Position numbers and translations under genes: made by a program. From NCBI RefSeq assembly GCF_024169925.1, contig NZ_JALJXF010000001.1, positions 936,001 to 1,000,000 of the forward strand: a stretch of DNA of 64,000 nucleotides, in the 5' to 3' direction. Numbering within the stretch: position 1 is the first letter of the stretch; every line of letters starts with the position of its first letter. The notes under the pieces are model-generated. The model saw nothing but the letters and a program-made list of their open reading frames with translations. It did no database searches and was not told the DNA's origin. Source of the DNA: Methylorubrum extorquens (GTDB lineage: Bacteria > Pseudomonadota > Alphaproteobacteria > Rhizobiales > Beijerinckiaceae). Positions 28,865 to 39,030 of this stretch are shown in pieces.

Positions 28865-29866
28865 ATGTCCTGGATCGCCCTGACCCATCCGCCCGACACC
28901 CTCGGCATCCTGGCCATCGCCCTGCTGATCGAGGCCGTGGCGGGCTATCCGGACCGCCTCTACAGGGCGCTCGGCCATCCTGTCACCTGGATCGGCCGGC
29001 TGATCGCCGCGCTCGAACGTGGGCTCAACCGGGGCGCGCCGCGGACACGCCGGCTCGGCGGCATCCTGGCGCTCGCCATGCTGCTCGTCACGGTGGCCGC
29101 CCTCGCCCTCGGACTGACGGCGCTCGCCGCGCTCACGGGCCACGGGTTCGGCCTGGTGATCCTCGCTGTTCTCGCCGCGAGCCTGCCGGCGCAGCGCAGC
29201 CTGTTCGTCCATGTCCGGCGCGTCTCCGCCGCCCTGCGGACCGAAGGGCTCGCCGGGGGTCGTACCGCCGTGTCGATGATCGTCGGCCGAAACCCCGAGA
29301 GCCTGGACGAAGCCGCCGTGTGCCGAGCCGCGATCGAGAGCTTGGCGGAGAACTTTTCCGACGGCATCGTCGCGCCGGCCTTCTGGATCGGCGCGGGCGG
29401 ACTCACCGGCGGCGCGCTCTACAAGGCGATCAACACTGCCGACAGCATGGTCGGCCACCGCACGCCCCGCTACGAGGCATTCGGCTGGGCCTCCGCCCGC
29501 CTCGACGACCTCGTGAACCTGCCGGCTTCGCGACTCACCGGGCTCCTGCTGATCGCAGCAGCGGCGCTGAGCCGGGATGTCTCCGCGGCGGGCGCGTGGC
29601 GGGCGATCCGCCGCGACGCGGGCCGCCATCGCTCGCCCAATGCCGGCTGGCCCGAAGCGGCCATGGCCGGCGCGCTGGGCCTACGGCTCGCGGGCCCACG
29701 CATCTACGGCGACACCCGCGTCGAGGATGCCTGGATGGGCGACGGGCGGGCCGAGGCCAACGCCGACGACATCGTGCGTGCGTTGAAGCTCTACCGCACG
29801 GCTTGCGCGCTGCAGTTCACGCTGGTGGCGGCCGTGACTGGCATCTGGCTCACCTTCGGCCGGTAA
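28865..29866 (+). CDS. cbiB: Adenosylcobinamide-phosphate synthase
   Basis: 333 residues of an integral membrane protein (also called cobD in alphaproteobacteria). It joins aminopropanol phosphate to adenosylcobyric acid. Family motifs are EAVAGYPDRLYRALGHPVTWIG, DEAAVCRAAIESLAENFSDGIVAP and the conserved NTADSMVGHRTPRYEAFGW. It sits next to the gene whose product supplies its substrate (cobC), in divergent arrangement. The cobQ gene converges on it with a gap of seven bases. Confidence 0.94.
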   Translation: MSWIALTHPPDTLGILAIALLIEAVAGYPDRLYRALGHPVTWIGRLIAALERGLNRGAPRTRRLGGILALAMLLVTVAALALGLTALAALTGHGFGLVILAVLAASLPAQRSLFVHVRRVSAALRTEGLAGGRTAVSMIVGRNPESLDEAAVCRAAIESLAENFSDGIVAPAFWIGAGGLTGGALYKAINTADSMVGHRTPRYEAFGWASARLDDLVNLPASRLTGLLLIAAAALSRDVSAAGAWRAIRRDAGRHRSPNAGWPEAAMAGALGLRLAGPRIYGDTRVEDAWMGDGRAEANADDIVRALKLYRTACALQFTLVAAVTGIWLTFGR

Positions 29867-29873
29867 CGATCCC

Positions 29874-31331
29874 TCACGCCAAGCGCAGCAGCCCATCGCA
29901 ATCGAGATGCGCTTCGAGGTGGTCGGCGAAGCGGTCGAGCACCGTTTCGATGCCGGCCTCGTAACGGGTGAGGCCCGGCGCAGCGCCAAGCCGGGCGAGC
30001 CAGGCGGCGCGCTGGCGGTCGTCGGCGAACAGGCCGTGGACATATGTGCCGGTCACGAGCCCGTCGGGTGAGACGGCCCCATCGGCCCGGCCGTCGGCGA
30101 AGCGCAGCAGGGGCCGGGCGGTGTCCGGCCCGGTCGTGTCGCCGACATGCATCTCGTAGCCGGAGAACGGCTCGCCATCGGCGAGCGTCGTGCCGCTGGC
30201 GGCGACGAGGCGCTTCGCGTCCGTCATCACCGTCTCGACGTCGAGGAGGCCGAGGCCCGGCAGGTCGCGCGGCGCCCCCTCGATCCCCTGCGGGTCGGCG
30301 ATGGAGCGGCCAAGCATCTGGTAGCCGCCGCACAGCCCGAGCACGCGACGACCGCGGCGCAGATGGGCGCGGATATCGATGTCCCATCCTTCTGCGCGCA
30401 GACATTCGAGATCGTCGATCGTGGTCTTCGAACCCGGCAGGACGATCAGGTCCGCCTCCGCCGGGACGGGTGCACCGGGCGGCACGAAGGTCACCGCGAC
30501 GCCGGGCTCCTGCCGCAGCGGGTCGAGGTCGTCGAAGTTGGCGATGTGAGGAAAGCGCAGCACCGCGATCAACGGCACGGCACCGTCACGGCGCGCCTGC
30601 GGGGCATCGAGCGCCACCGCGTCCTCCGGCGGCAGGCGGGCGGCGTCGGGAAAGAACGGCACGAGGCCGAACGGCGACCAGCCGGTGCGCGCGGCGATCA
30701 GGGCCATGCCGTCGGCAAACAGCGTCGGGTCGCCGCGAAAGCGGTTGACGATGAAGCCGCGGATCATCGCCGCATCGTCGGGCTCCAGCACCGCCTGCGT
30801 GCCGACAAGGCTGGCGATGACGCCGCCGCGATCGATGTCGCCGACGAGCACCACCGGCGTCCCGGTCGCCCGGGCGAAACCCATATTGGCGATGTCGCCC
30901 TGTCGCAGGTTCACCTCAGCCGGCGAGCCCGCGCCCTCCACGAGCACGATGTCGGCCTCAGCGCGCAGCCGCTCGAAGCTGTCGAGCACGGAGGCCATCA
31001 GCCGCGGCTTCCAGGCTTGGTACTCCCGCGCCTTGGCGGTGCCGATCATGCGGCCCTGCACCACCACCTGCGCGCCGACCTCGCTCTGCGGCTTCAGGAG
31101 CACCGGGTTCATGTGGACGGATGGCGCGACCCGCGCGGCGCGGGCCTGGAGCGCCTGAGCCCGGCCGATCTCGCCGCCATCGGCGGTAACGGCGGCGTTG
31201 TTCGACATGTTCTGCGGCTTGAACGGGCGCACCGTAAGCCCGCGCCGGGTGAAGGCGCGGGCAAGGCCGGCCACCAGCAGCGACTTACCGACATCGGACC
31301 CGGTCCCCTGGATCATCAGGGCGCGGGTCAT
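29874..31331 (-). CDS. cobQ: Cobyric acid synthase
   Basis: 485 residues from the ATG at 31331 ([20 protein letters not shown]). A glutamine-dependent amidotransferase that amidates adenosylcobyrinic acid a,c-diamide at four positions. The N-terminal ATP-binding domain has GTGSDVGKS; the C-terminal class I glutamine amidotransferase domain has [12 protein letters not shown] with the active Cys and a His near the end in GTYVHGLF. About 70 bases from cobK, same direction, probably co-transcribed. Confidence 0.95.
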   Translation of the reverse strand: MTRALMIQGTGSDVGKSLLVAGLARAFTRRGLTVRPFKPQNMSNNAAVTADGGEIGRAQALQARAARVAPSVHMNPVLLKPQSEVGAQVVVQGRMIGTAKAREYQAWKPRLMASVLDSFERLRAEADIVLVEGAGSPAEVNLRQGDIANMGFARATGTPVVLVGDIDRGGVIASLVGTQAVLEPDDAAMIRGFIVNRFRGDPTLFADGMALIAARTGWSPFGLVPFFPDAARLPPEDAVALDAPQARRDGAVPLIAVLRFPHIANFDDLDPLRQEPGVAVTFVPPGAPVPAEADLIVLPGSKTTIDDLECLRAEGWDIDIRAHLRRGRRVLGLCGGYQMLGRSIADPQGIEGAPRDLPGLGLLDVETVMTDAKRLVAASGTTLADGEPFSGYEMHVGDTTGPDTARPLLRFADGRADGAVSPDGLVTGTYVHGLFADDRQRAAWLARLGAAPGLTRYEAGIETVLDRFADHLEAHLDCDGLLRLA

Positions 31332-31402
31332 CGGCGGATCCTTGTTCGAGGCGCGGGCATCACCCTGCCATGGCATCGGGGCCGGGCGGCGTCGAGCCGG
31401 AT

Positions 31403-32224
31403 TTAGGACAGTCCGCGCGCGGCGAGCCGCGCCTCGAGCCAGGGCAGCACGCCCGCGGCATCGGGCACGGCCGGCACATCCGGAAGGGCAGGGCGGGCGA
31501 CGATCACCACGGGCAAGCCCAGCCGGCGCGCGGCCTCGATCTTCGGATAGGTCGCCGCGCCGCCGGAATTCTTCGTCACCAGCACCTCGATGCGCGCCTC
31601 GCGCATGAAGCGGATCTCGTCATCGAGCGCGAAGGGGCCGCGGGCGCTGACGGTGACGAGGTTCGGCACCGGCAGCGCGTCGCCGACGGGCTCGATGGTG
31701 CGCACGACGTAAGCGTGCTGCGGCGCGCGGGCGAAGGCCGCCAACTCCTGTCGGCCGATGGTGAGGAACACCGTTCTCGGTGCGGCCCCGAGCGCATCGA
31801 GACAGGCCGGGACGTTCGCGGCTGCGATCCAGTCGTCACCGGGCTCGCGCTCCCAGGCCGGGCGACGCAAAGCGAGCAGCGGCACCGCGACAGCCCTGCA
31901 CGCTTCGGCCGCATTGGCCGAGATCCGCGCGGCGAAGGGGTGGGTCGCGTCGATCACCGCCGCGATGCCGTTCTTGGAAAGCCACCGCGCCAGCCCTTCG
32001 CCGCCGCCGAACCCGCCGATGCGGGTCGGCACCGGTTCGGGCCGCGGCGCAGCGGTACGTCCGGCCAGCGACAGTGTCACCGAGACATCCGGCTCACGCG
32101 CCAGCCGGGCGACGAGCGCGCTGGCCTCGGTGGTGCCGCCAAGCACGAGGATGCGCAGGGGCGGCGCATCGGGATTCGGCGTGGGATGGCGCGCGGGAGA
32201 ACCCTGGTCGGCGGCTCCGGACAT
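31403..32224 (-). CDS. cobK: Precorrin-6A reductase
   Basis: 273 residues; the ATG at 32224 is preferred over 32248. CobK reduces precorrin-6A with NADPH in the aerobic corrin pathway. Motifs are [27 protein letters not shown] and [28 protein letters not shown]. It is the first gene of the cobK-cobQ pair and is divergent from dinB, with only 56 bases between the starts. Confidence 0.92.
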   Translation of the reverse strand: MSGAADQGSPARHPTPNPDAPPLRILVLGGTTEASALVARLAREPDVSVTLSLAGRTAAPRPEPVPTRIGGFGGGEGLARWLSKNGIAAVIDATHPFAARISANAAEACRAVAVPLLALRRPAWEREPGDDWIAAANVPACLDALGAAPRTVFLTIGRQELAAFARAPQHAYVVRTIEPVGDALPVPNLVTVSARGPFALDDEIRFMREARIEVLVTKNSGGAATYPKIEAARRLGLPVVIVARPALPDVPAVPDAAGVLPWLEARLAARGLS

Positions 32225-32280
32225 TCGTACAACCTGTCTCGCCCGCATCAGCCCGGCAAAGGCCGGGCGAGGTTTTCGAC

Positions 32281-33558
32281 GTGAGACCCTTCTGCCGCGA
32301 TTGCCTGACGATGCAAGCCGAGGGCGCCCTGCGCTGCCGCGGATGCGGCTCGCCGCGCCTTCTCGCGCACGCGGCCCGCGACGCGTTGAGCATCGCCCAC
32401 GTCGATTGCGACGCCTTCTACGCGGCGATCGAGAAACGCGACGACCCTTCCTTGCGCGACAAGCCGCTCATCATCGGCGGCGGCAAGCGCGGCGTCGTCT
32501 CCACCGCCTGCTACCTCGCCCGGATCTCCGGGGTGCGTTCGGCGATGCCGATGTTCGAGGCGTTGAAGCGCTGCCCCGATGCCACCGTGCTGCGGCCGGA
32601 TATGGAAAAGTACGCCCGCGTCGGGCGCGAGGTTCGGGCGATGATGCTGGCGCTCACGCCGCTGGTCGAGCCCGTCTCCATCGACGAGGCGTTCCTCGAC
32701 CTCTCCGGCACCGAACGCCTGCACGGGACGAGCCCGGCGGTGACGCTCGCCCGCTTCGCCGCACGGGTCGAGGCGGAGGTCGGCATCACCGTGTCGGTGG
32801 GTTTGTCCGCCAACAAGTTCCTGGCCAAGATCGCCTCGGACCTCGACAAGCCGCGCGGCTTCTCGATCATCGCGGGCGAGGATGCCGCGACCTTCCTTGC
32901 CGACAAGCCGGTGGGCATCCTGCCCGGCATCGGCGAGAGCGCGCGAAACCGCCTCGCCTCGCTCAACATCCACCGGGTCGGCGACATCGCGCGCGCCGAC
33001 CCGGTGCGTCTCCAGGCATCCCTCGGGCGGGATGCACTGCGTCTCATCGATCTCGCCGCCGGCCGGGACCGGAGGCCGGTGCGCCCGACCCGCGAGGCCA
33101 AGAGCGTCTCGTCCGAGACGACCTTCTCGACCGATCTCACCCGATTCGAGGATCTGCGGCCGATCCTCTGGCAACTCTGCGAAAAGGTGTCGGCGCGGCT
33201 CAAGCGGGCGGAGCTCGCCGCCGGCAGCGTCACGCTGAAACTGAAGGACGCCCGCTTCCGGCTGCGCACCCGAACCCGCAGCGGCCTGAAACCCACGCAG
33301 CTCGCCGACCGGCTCTTCCGCGAGGGCGAGCCGATGCTGTGGGCCGCCTGCGACGGTACCGCCTTCCGTCTGATCGGCATCGGGGGCGGCGATCTCTGCG
33401 GTGCGATCCATGCCGACCGTGGCGACCTCGCCGACCAGGGCATCGAGCGCGTCGCCCGCCGCGAGGCGGCGCTCGACCGGCTGCGGGAAAAGTTCGGCAA
33501 CGCCGCGATCCAGCGCGGCCTCGTCTTCACCGGCGAGCCGGAGCGGCGCCGAGGCTGA
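32281..33558 (+). CDS. dinB: DNA polymerase IV (Y family) with N-terminal zinc-ribbon-like motif
   Basis: 425 residues if started at the GTG at 32281, which is preferred because it includes a paired CxxC motif (PFCRDC and LRCRGCG), typical of rhizobial DinB. Catalytic palm residues lie in IAHVDCDAFYAAIEKRDD and PVSIDEAFLDLSGT; the steric-gate region (VSTACYLAR) and the helix-hairpin-helix (LPGIGESARNRLASLNI) are present. Error-prone translesion polymerase. A second Y-family polymerase, umuC, is in the window at 58,100. Confidence 0.95.
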   Translation: MRPFCRDCLTMQAEGALRCRGCGSPRLLAHAARDALSIAHVDCDAFYAAIEKRDDPSLRDKPLIIGGGKRGVVSTACYLARISGVRSAMPMFEALKRCPDATVLRPDMEKYARVGREVRAMMLALTPLVEPVSIDEAFLDLSGTERLHGTSPAVTLARFAARVEAEVGITVSVGLSANKFLAKIASDLDKPRGFSIIAGEDAATFLADKPVGILPGIGESARNRLASLNIHRVGDIARADPVRLQASLGRDALRLIDLAAGRDRRPVRPTREAKSVSSETTFSTDLTRFEDLRPILWQLCEKVSARLKRAELAAGSVTLKLKDARFRLRTRTRSGLKPTQLADRLFREGEPMLWAACDGTAFRLIGIGGGDLCGAIHADRGDLADQGIERVARREAALDRLREKFGNAAIQRGLVFTGEPERRRG

Positions 33559-33568
33559 AGCGCGACGG

Positions 33569-34435
33569 CTACTTCTTGCAGTCCGCCCCGGATTTTGCGT
33601 CGGCCTTGGCGAGATCGAGCCGCGTCAGATTCCCGTCGATCGCGAAATCTCCGTAATCGAGGTGGAGCCGCCCGCTGACGCCGTCCTCGTAGAGGTCGAA
33701 GGTGAGGGTGTAGATCGGCGTGCGCTCGCCCCCGCCGGGGGTGAAGTAGCTCAACGTGACCGGCCAGCGCCGCATGGCGCCGTGGTCGCCCTCGCGCAGC
33801 GGCTTGTCGCGCTGGGTGTCGGCGGCGGGTGCGGCGCTCGGGCGGCCGATGATGCCCAACGTGTCGTAGACCTTGCGCCCGTCATCCGAGCCGTCGAACA
33901 CCTTGGCCGAGACCGTCGTCTCGCCCGCCTTGGCCGCCTCGATCAGGCGGATCATGTGGTGGATCGGAAACAGGACGGCGCCCTCGGCCTGGAACCCGTC
34001 GCGCTTTGGCTCCTTGAGCTTCACCTTGAGCGCCTCGGCCGCCTCCGCCGTCCCATCGACAGCCGGGGAGGGCGCATTGTTGAGGATGGTCGTGGTGCGG
34101 AAGCGGAAACTCTTGCCGTCGCCGTTCTCGAAGGTGGTGCTGCGCAGGTCCGAGGTGCGGTCGCCGGACTCGCCGGAATTGAGCATCGTCACTTGGCGCG
34201 TCTGCATGGTGTAGCCGCGGCAGGCGTCACCCGAGAAATCGATGACGATGCGCCCGCGCACGCCCTCGACCGCCCGCGTTCCCTCGGAGCGCGCCAGCGA
34301 CAGGTCGTAGACCGCGCGGTGATTGGTCAACCGGATCGCCGCCTCGTTCGGAACCGGCGCGGCCGGCCCCGCGGCCATCGCGCTTCCCGGCATCGCGGCA
34401 AGGAGGAAAAGGGCCGGCGCGAGGCGCAGTCGCAT
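33569..34435 (-). CDS. eipB: EipB family envelope integrity protein (DUF1849)
   Basis: 288 residues from the ATG at 34435 with a signal peptide (LAPALFLLAAMPGSAMAAG). DUF1849 proteins form a periplasmic beta-spiral; in Brucella EipB supports envelope integrity. Matching blocks are NHRAVYDLSLARSEGTRAVEGVRG, VLFPIHHMIRLIEAAKAGE, VYDTLGIIG and YGDFAIDGNLTRLD. Two cysteines (DACRGY and GADCKK) correspond to the conserved disulfide. Convergent with dinB. Confidence 0.9.
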   Translation of the reverse strand: MRLRLAPALFLLAAMPGSAMAAGPAAPVPNEAAIRLTNHRAVYDLSLARSEGTRAVEGVRGRIVIDFSGDACRGYTMQTRQVTMLNSGESGDRTSDLRSTTFENGDGKSFRFRTTTILNNAPSPAVDGTAEAAEALKVKLKEPKRDGFQAEGAVLFPIHHMIRLIEAAKAGETTVSAKVFDGSDDGRKVYDTLGIIGRPSAAPAADTQRDKPLREGDHGAMRRWPVTLSYFTPGGGERTPIYTLTFDLYEDGVSGRLHLDYGDFAIDGNLTRLDLAKADAKSGADCKK

Positions 34436-34958
34436 GCGATCTCCCAAAATCCGATCGAGATCCGATCGAGGACGGTTGTCCACAGGCGGCAGGCCGGCGG
34501 ACGACGTCCGTCACATAGTCATCCCGACCGCCCGGACAATCTTTTTCGATCGCGCTCCCGACGCGACCGCGAATATGCCGGCCGTCCGCGCAACCGCCCG
34601 CCCCCTCGGCCAATCGGACATGGCTTGATCCGCTTGCTCGAAAAAGATCAAGTTTACGCAATGCGTTAACGACTAGCGGAGGATTCGCTCGCCCCGCCGC
34701 CGGAACCGATCCGGACCGGCGTCATGGGAGCCGGATTGCCGGGGGAAACCGGACCGCGAGACGCACGGACCCTTGCTCCGCGGCCGAGCTGTCCTGTAGT
34801 CTCCACAGCGTCGCCAACGGCATCTTTGGCGTCTGTTAACCGACATGTGCAGGGCCGGATTGCGGCCCCTGGCCATGCCTGCTGTCGCCATGCGTGGCAG
34901 CAGAGCCGCGCTGTCGGTCGGTCTTTGCGTTCAAGGATGTTTCGACGTGGAGGGGACA
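34436..34958. other. Intergenic region between eipB and gcrA
   Basis: About 520 bases with no convincing gene. It holds both promoters, an inverted repeat CTTGATC (34624) with GATCAAG (34646), a nearby GTTAAC, and one GANTC methylation site (GATTC at 34682). AT content rises near 34640 to 34670. Confidence 0.5.
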
Positions 34959-35498
34959 ATGACGGAAGCGGTCCCGAGCTGGACGGATGAGCGCGTGGAG
35001 CTGCTTCGTCGCCTATGGGACGACGGCTTGAGCGCCAGCCAGATCGCCCTCCAGATCGGCGGCGTCTCGCGCAACGCGGTCATCGGCAAGGTGCATCGCC
35101 TCGGACTCTCCGGCCGCGTCAAGCCGATGGGTTCGTCGTCTCAGGGTCGGCGCCGGGACGAGCTGGCCGCCGAGGTCGAGATGCAGGCCGTGGTGGTCGA
35201 GGAGCCGACGCTGCCGGAGCCGCCCGCGATCGTCGCGCACAGACCGGCACCGGACTTTCCGCTGCCGAAAAAGCCCGCCCCGGAGCCGGTGGCTCTGGCG
35301 GTCTCCGAGCGGGTCACCATCATGGACCTGCGCGAGTCGATGTGCCGCTGGCCGATGGGCGACCCGACCTCGCCGGACTTCCGCTTCTGCGGCGGCCGCG
35401 CGATCACGGGCCTGCCCTACTGCACCCAGCACGCGCAGATCGCCTATCAGCCGGCCGCCGAGCGTAAGCGCGACCGCCGCGTCGCCGGCTTCCGCTAA
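34959..35498 (+). CDS. gcrA: GcrA cell cycle regulator
   Basis: 179 residues from the ATG at 34959, preceded by GGAGGGG. GcrA works with sigma-70 RNA polymerase and recognises CcrM-methylated GANTC sites, driving S-phase genes in alphaproteobacteria. The N-terminal DNA-binding helix region (SWTDERVELLRRLWDDGLSA, SQIALQIGGVSRNAVIGKVH) and the C-terminal sigma-interacting part (MDLRESMCRWPMGDP, FRFCGGRAITGLPYCTQHA) are both intact. The linker is Pro/Glu-rich. Convergent with phoB. Confidence 0.96.
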   Translation: MTEAVPSWTDERVELLRRLWDDGLSASQIALQIGGVSRNAVIGKVHRLGLSGRVKPMGSSSQGRRRDELAAEVEMQAVVVEEPTLPEPPAIVAHRPAPDFPLPKKPAPEPVALAVSERVTIMDLRESMCRWPMGDPTSPDFRFCGGRAITGLPYCTQHAQIAYQPAAERKRDRRVAGFR

Positions 35499-35606
35499 AG
35501 GCTCCGGCCGGGCACGATCTGCAGGGGTCGTGCCCTGAATCGCCTCGGCTTCGCCTTGCGGTGACGGAGAGGTGCGGAACCGCGAAATGACCGGCCGGAG
35601 GCCGTA

Positions 35607-36311
35607 TCACTCCGCTCCGGCGAACATCTCGTCGAACGAGTATCCGGAGCCGCGCACGGTGCGGATCGGGTCGCTCTGGCGCGGGCGGTTGATCGCCTTG
35701 CGCAGGCGGCCGACATGAACATCGACCGTGCGCTCGTCGATGTAGACATCGTGGCCCCACACGCCGTCGAGCAGCTGCTCCCGCGAGAAGACCCGGCCCG
35801 GGCTCTGCATCAGGTATTCGAGCAGCTTGAACTCGGTCGGACCGAGATGGATCTCGCGGCCCTGCCGGCGGATGCGGTGGCTGACGCGGTCGAGCTCGAT
35901 GTCGCCGGCCACGAGCATGTCGGAGACGTGGGTGGGCTTGGCACGGCGCAGGAGCGCACGGACGCGGGCGAGCAGTTCCGGCACGGAGAACGGCTTGACG
36001 ACGTAGTCGTCGGCGCCGGTCGAGAGGCCGCGCACCCGGTCGGTCTCCTCGCCGCGGGCGGTCAGCATGATGACCGGCAGGCGCTCCGTTTCGCGGCGGG
36101 CACGGATCCGCCGGCACAGCTCGATCCCCGAGAGGCCCGGCACCATCCAGTCGAGGAGGACGAGGTCGGGCGTCGTCTCATGCAGGCGAAGGTCGGCCTC
36201 GTCGCCGCGGACCGCGACATCGACTTGGAAACCCTCCGCTTCGAGATTGTAGCGCAGCAGGGTCGTCAGGGATTCCTCGTCCTCGACGATCAGAATGTGC
36301 GCACTCGTCAT
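35607..36311 (-). CDS. phoB: Phosphate regulon response regulator
   Basis: 234 residues from the ATG at 36311 (MTSAHILIVEDEESLTTLLR). Receiver domain with acidic pocket (VEDEE), phosphoacceptor Asp in LVLLDWMVPGLSG, Thr in MLTARGEE and Lys in VVKPFS; C-terminal winged helix (LLDGVWGHDVYIDERTVDVH, IRTVRGSGYSF). It activates Pho-box promoters when phosphate is low. Last gene of the pst operon. The kinase gene phoR is not in the window. Confidence 0.96.
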   Translation of the reverse strand: MTSAHILIVEDEESLTTLLRYNLEAEGFQVDVAVRGDEADLRLHETTPDLVLLDWMVPGLSGIELCRRIRARRETERLPVIMLTARGEETDRVRGLSTGADDYVVKPFSVPELLARVRALLRRAKPTHVSDMLVAGDIELDRVSHRIRRQGREIHLGPTEFKLLEYLMQSPGRVFSREQLLDGVWGHDVYIDERTVDVHVGRLRKAINRPRQSDPIRTVRGSGYSFDEMFAGAE

Positions 36312-36390
36312 CGCCCGTCTTTCCATCCGTCACGCCCGGCCCTCGTGAGAGGAGCCGGAGGCGTCTCTTGATCGCCGCTCCGCCTAACCC

Positions 36391-37104
36391 TTAGGCGCCC
36401 GGCGTAATCGTCGCGTAGTTCGAAGCGTCGTTCTTGGGCCGCTCGGCCGTCGGCGTCTCACCGGTGACGAGGTATTCAATGGTTTCGGCGACGTTGGTGG
36501 TGTGATCGCCGATCCGCTCGACGTTCTTGGCGCAGAACAATAGGTGCGTACAGAACGAGATGTTGCGCGGATCCTCCATCATGTAGGTCAGGAGTTCCCG
36601 GAACAGCGAATTGTAGAGCGCGTCGATGGCGCTGTCCCGCTCCCAAACCTCGTGGGCAGCGGTCACGTCGCGGCTGGCATAGGCATCGAGCACGTCCTTG
36701 AGCTGCTCCTGCACGAGGTCGCTCATGTGCTGGACGCCGAGCACGATCTTCTGCGGCTGGGCCTGATCGCTGATCGCCACGACGCGCTTGGCGATGTTCT
36801 TGGCCAGATCGCCGATCCGCTCGAGGTCGCCCGAGACGCGGATACCGGAGATCGTCTCGCGCAGGTCGATGGCCAGCGGCTGGCGCCGGGCGATGAGGAG
36901 AACCGAGCGCTCCTCGATCTCCCGCTGCAGCAGGTCGAGGCGCTTGTCGGCGACGATCACCGCCTGGGCGAGGGTGGTATCCCGGCGCACCAGCGCGTCG
37001 GTGGCATCCGTCATCATCTTCTCGGCCACGCCGCCCATCTCGGCGATCGAGCGGCGCAGGTTCTCGAGGTCGGTGTCGTAGGAGGAGACGATATGGTCGG
37101 CCAT
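36391..37104 (-). CDS. phoU: Phosphate signalling regulator
   Basis: 237 residues from the ATG at 37104 (MADHIVSSYDTDLENLRR). Two PhoU helical repeats are visible, each with the metal-binding-like motif: RVSGDLERIGDLAKNIAKR and CAKNVERIGDHTTNVAETI. It represses the Pho response by linking the Pst transporter to the sensor kinase. It lies 131 bases after pstB and 79 bases before phoB. Confidence 0.95.
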   Translation of the reverse strand: MADHIVSSYDTDLENLRRSIAEMGGVAEKMMTDATDALVRRDTTLAQAVIVADKRLDLLQREIEERSVLLIARRQPLAIDLRETISGIRVSGDLERIGDLAKNIAKRVVAISDQAQPQKIVLGVQHMSDLVQEQLKDVLDAYASRDVTAAHEVWERDSAIDALYNSLFRELLTYMMEDPRNISFCTHLLFCAKNVERIGDHTTNVAETIEYLVTGETPTAERPKNDASNYATITPGA

Positions 37105-37235
37105 GTCGCGAATTTCCCGATCAGGCGGTCGGACGAGGGCGCACTCAAACTGCGATGGACACGGGTCCGGCGGAAGAGGGCGCGTCTCAAAGAGGGCGCA
37201 GGGGGGCCGCGACTGCCTTGCAGTCGCGGTCGATC

Positions 37236-38051
37236 TCAGCCGAAGCGGCCGGTGATGTAGTCCTGGGTCTGCCGCTTGGCCGGGTTCATGAAGATCTTCG
37301 TGGTCGCGTCGAACTCGATCAGCTCGCCGAGATACATGAACGCCGTGAACTGCGAGATGCGGGCGGCCTGCTGCATGTTGTGGGTCACGATGACGATCGT
37401 GAACTCGGTCCGCAACTGCTCGATCAGCTCCTCGATGCGGCCGGTGGAGATCGGGTCGAGCGCCGAGGTCGGCTCGTCGAACAGGATCACCTCGGGGCGC
37501 TGCGCCACGGTGCGGGCGATGCAGAGGCGCTGCTGCTGACCGCCGGAGAGGCCGGTGCCGGACTGCTTGAGCTTGTCCTTGACCTCGTCCCACAACGCGG
37601 CCTTGCGCAGGGATTCCTCTACGCGCACGTCGAGCTCGGCCTTAGGAAGCTTCTCGTAGAGGCGCAGGCCGAAGGCGACGTTGTCGTAGATCGACATCGG
37701 GAAGGGGGTCGGCTTCTGAAACACCATGCCGACTCGCGAGCGCAGTTCGTTCAGGTCGATCTTCGGGTCCAGAACGTTCTGGCCATCCAGCAGGATCTCA
37801 CCTTCCGCGCGCTGCTCCGGATAGAGGCTGTAGATGCGGTTGAAGGTGCGCAGCAGCGTGGACTTTCCGCAGCCCGAGGGGCCAATCAGCGCCGTCACCT
37901 GCCGGTCGCGGAAATCAAGGTTGATGTCCTTCAGGCCGTGGAAGCTGCCATAGTAGAAGTTGAGGTCCTTGCAGGCGATGCGCACCGGCGCCTTGACGTC
38001 GGCCGGGCTTCGGCCTTCGAACTGGCTGCGGATCGCGGGGGAGGCGCTCAT
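37236..38051 (-). CDS. pstB: Phosphate ABC transporter ATPase
   Basis: 271 residues. Walker [17 protein letters not shown], signature [14 protein letters not shown], Walker [16 protein letters not shown] and switch region [12 protein letters not shown]. The PstB-specific [11 protein letters not shown] segment follows. Powers high-affinity phosphate uptake through PstCA. 41 bases from pstA. Confidence 0.97.
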   Translation of the reverse strand: MSASPAIRSQFEGRSPADVKAPVRIACKDLNFYYGSFHGLKDINLDFRDRQVTALIGPSGCGKSTLLRTFNRIYSLYPEQRAEGEILLDGQNVLDPKIDLNELRSRVGMVFQKPTPFPMSIYDNVAFGLRLYEKLPKAELDVRVEESLRKAALWDEVKDKLKQSGTGLSGGQQQRLCIARTVAQRPEVILFDEPTSALDPISTGRIEELIEQLRTEFTIVIVTHNMQQAARISQFTAFMYLGELIEFDATTKIFMNPAKRQTQDYITGRFG

Positions 38052-38092
38052 CGGATTGTCTCGCAGGTGGGAGGTCTGTCCGTGGGGCGGCC

Positions 38093-38986
38093 TCAGCGCG
38101 CCCGCTGGTCCTTGATCACAAGGCGGGCCACCACCGACAGGGCCAGGATGGTGACGGTGATGAGGAGGGCGCCCGCCCAGGCCAGGCTCTGCCAGTTCGG
38201 ATAGGGCGACAGCGCGAACTGGTAGATCATGACCGGCAGGTTGGGCACGCCGCCGAGCAGGTTCGCGTTGAACCAGCTGTTGTTGTTGAGTGCCGTGAAC
38301 AGCAGCGGCGCGGTCTCGCCGGCGATGCGGGCGAGCGCCAGGATGATGCCGGTGACGACACCCGCACTCGCCGCACGCCAGGTGATCGCGCGGATGACGA
38401 GGGAACGCGGCGCGCCGAGGGCGGCGCCGGCCTCGCGCATCTGGCTCGGCACGAGGCGCAGCATGTCCTCGGTCGTGCGCACGATCACGGGGGTGGCGAT
38501 GATGGCGAGCGCCACCGCTCCGGCCCAGCCGGAATAGGTCCCCATCGGCCGCACCATCAGCGTGTAGACGAACAGGCCGATCAGGATCGAGGGTGCGGAG
38601 AGCAGCACGTCGTTGAGGAAGCGGATGATGTCAGCGACCTTCGAGGTGCGGCCGTACTCCGCCAGGAAAGTGCCGGCCATCAGCCCGATCGGCGTTGCGA
38701 TGACGATGCCGATGAACGTCATCACGAGGCTGCCGAGGATGGCGTTGGCGATGCCGCCGCCCACGGAACCCGGCCCCGGCGTCGGCTCCGTGAGCAGGGC
38801 GGGGGTGAAGCCCTTCACGCCCTCGACGATCAGCATCAGCAGGATCGAGCCGAGCACGACGATGCCGAGCAGCGTCGCGAGCGTGCTCGCCAGGATCAGG
38901 ATGCGGTCGGCGATCCGGCGGCCGGAGCGCACGCGGCTCGCACTCCGGGGGCGTTCGGCCGTTGCGAGGGGCGTGCTGGCATCCAT
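38093..38986 (-). CDS. pstA: Phosphate ABC transporter permease PstA
   Basis: 297 residues, six membrane helices. The permease loop [29 protein letters not shown] contacts the ATPase, and [17 protein letters not shown] is typical of PstA. Forms the membrane channel with PstC. The N-terminal tail is Arg/Ser-rich. About 45 bases after pstC. Confidence 0.95.
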   Translation of the reverse strand: MDASTPLATAERPRSASRVRSGRRIADRILILASTLATLLGIVVLGSILLMLIVEGVKGFTPALLTEPTPGPGSVGGGIANAILGSLVMTFIGIVIATPIGLMAGTFLAEYGRTSKVADIIRFLNDVLLSAPSILIGLFVYTLMVRPMGTYSGWAGAVALAIIATPVIVRTTEDMLRLVPSQMREAGAALGAPRSLVIRAITWRAASAGVVTGIILALARIAGETAPLLFTALNNNSWFNANLLGGVPNLPVMIYQFALSPYPNWQSLAWAGALLITVTILALSVVARLVIKDQRAR

Positions 38987-39030
38987 GGCGCGTCGTTTTC
39001 CGTAGGCGGGCAGCGTTGCGGACGTTTCGT

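Noticed and set aside
34682..34686. GANTC site as evidence for CcrM control of gcrA
   Set aside because: A single GATTC 270 bases before the start is expected by chance; not enough to call a regulatory site.
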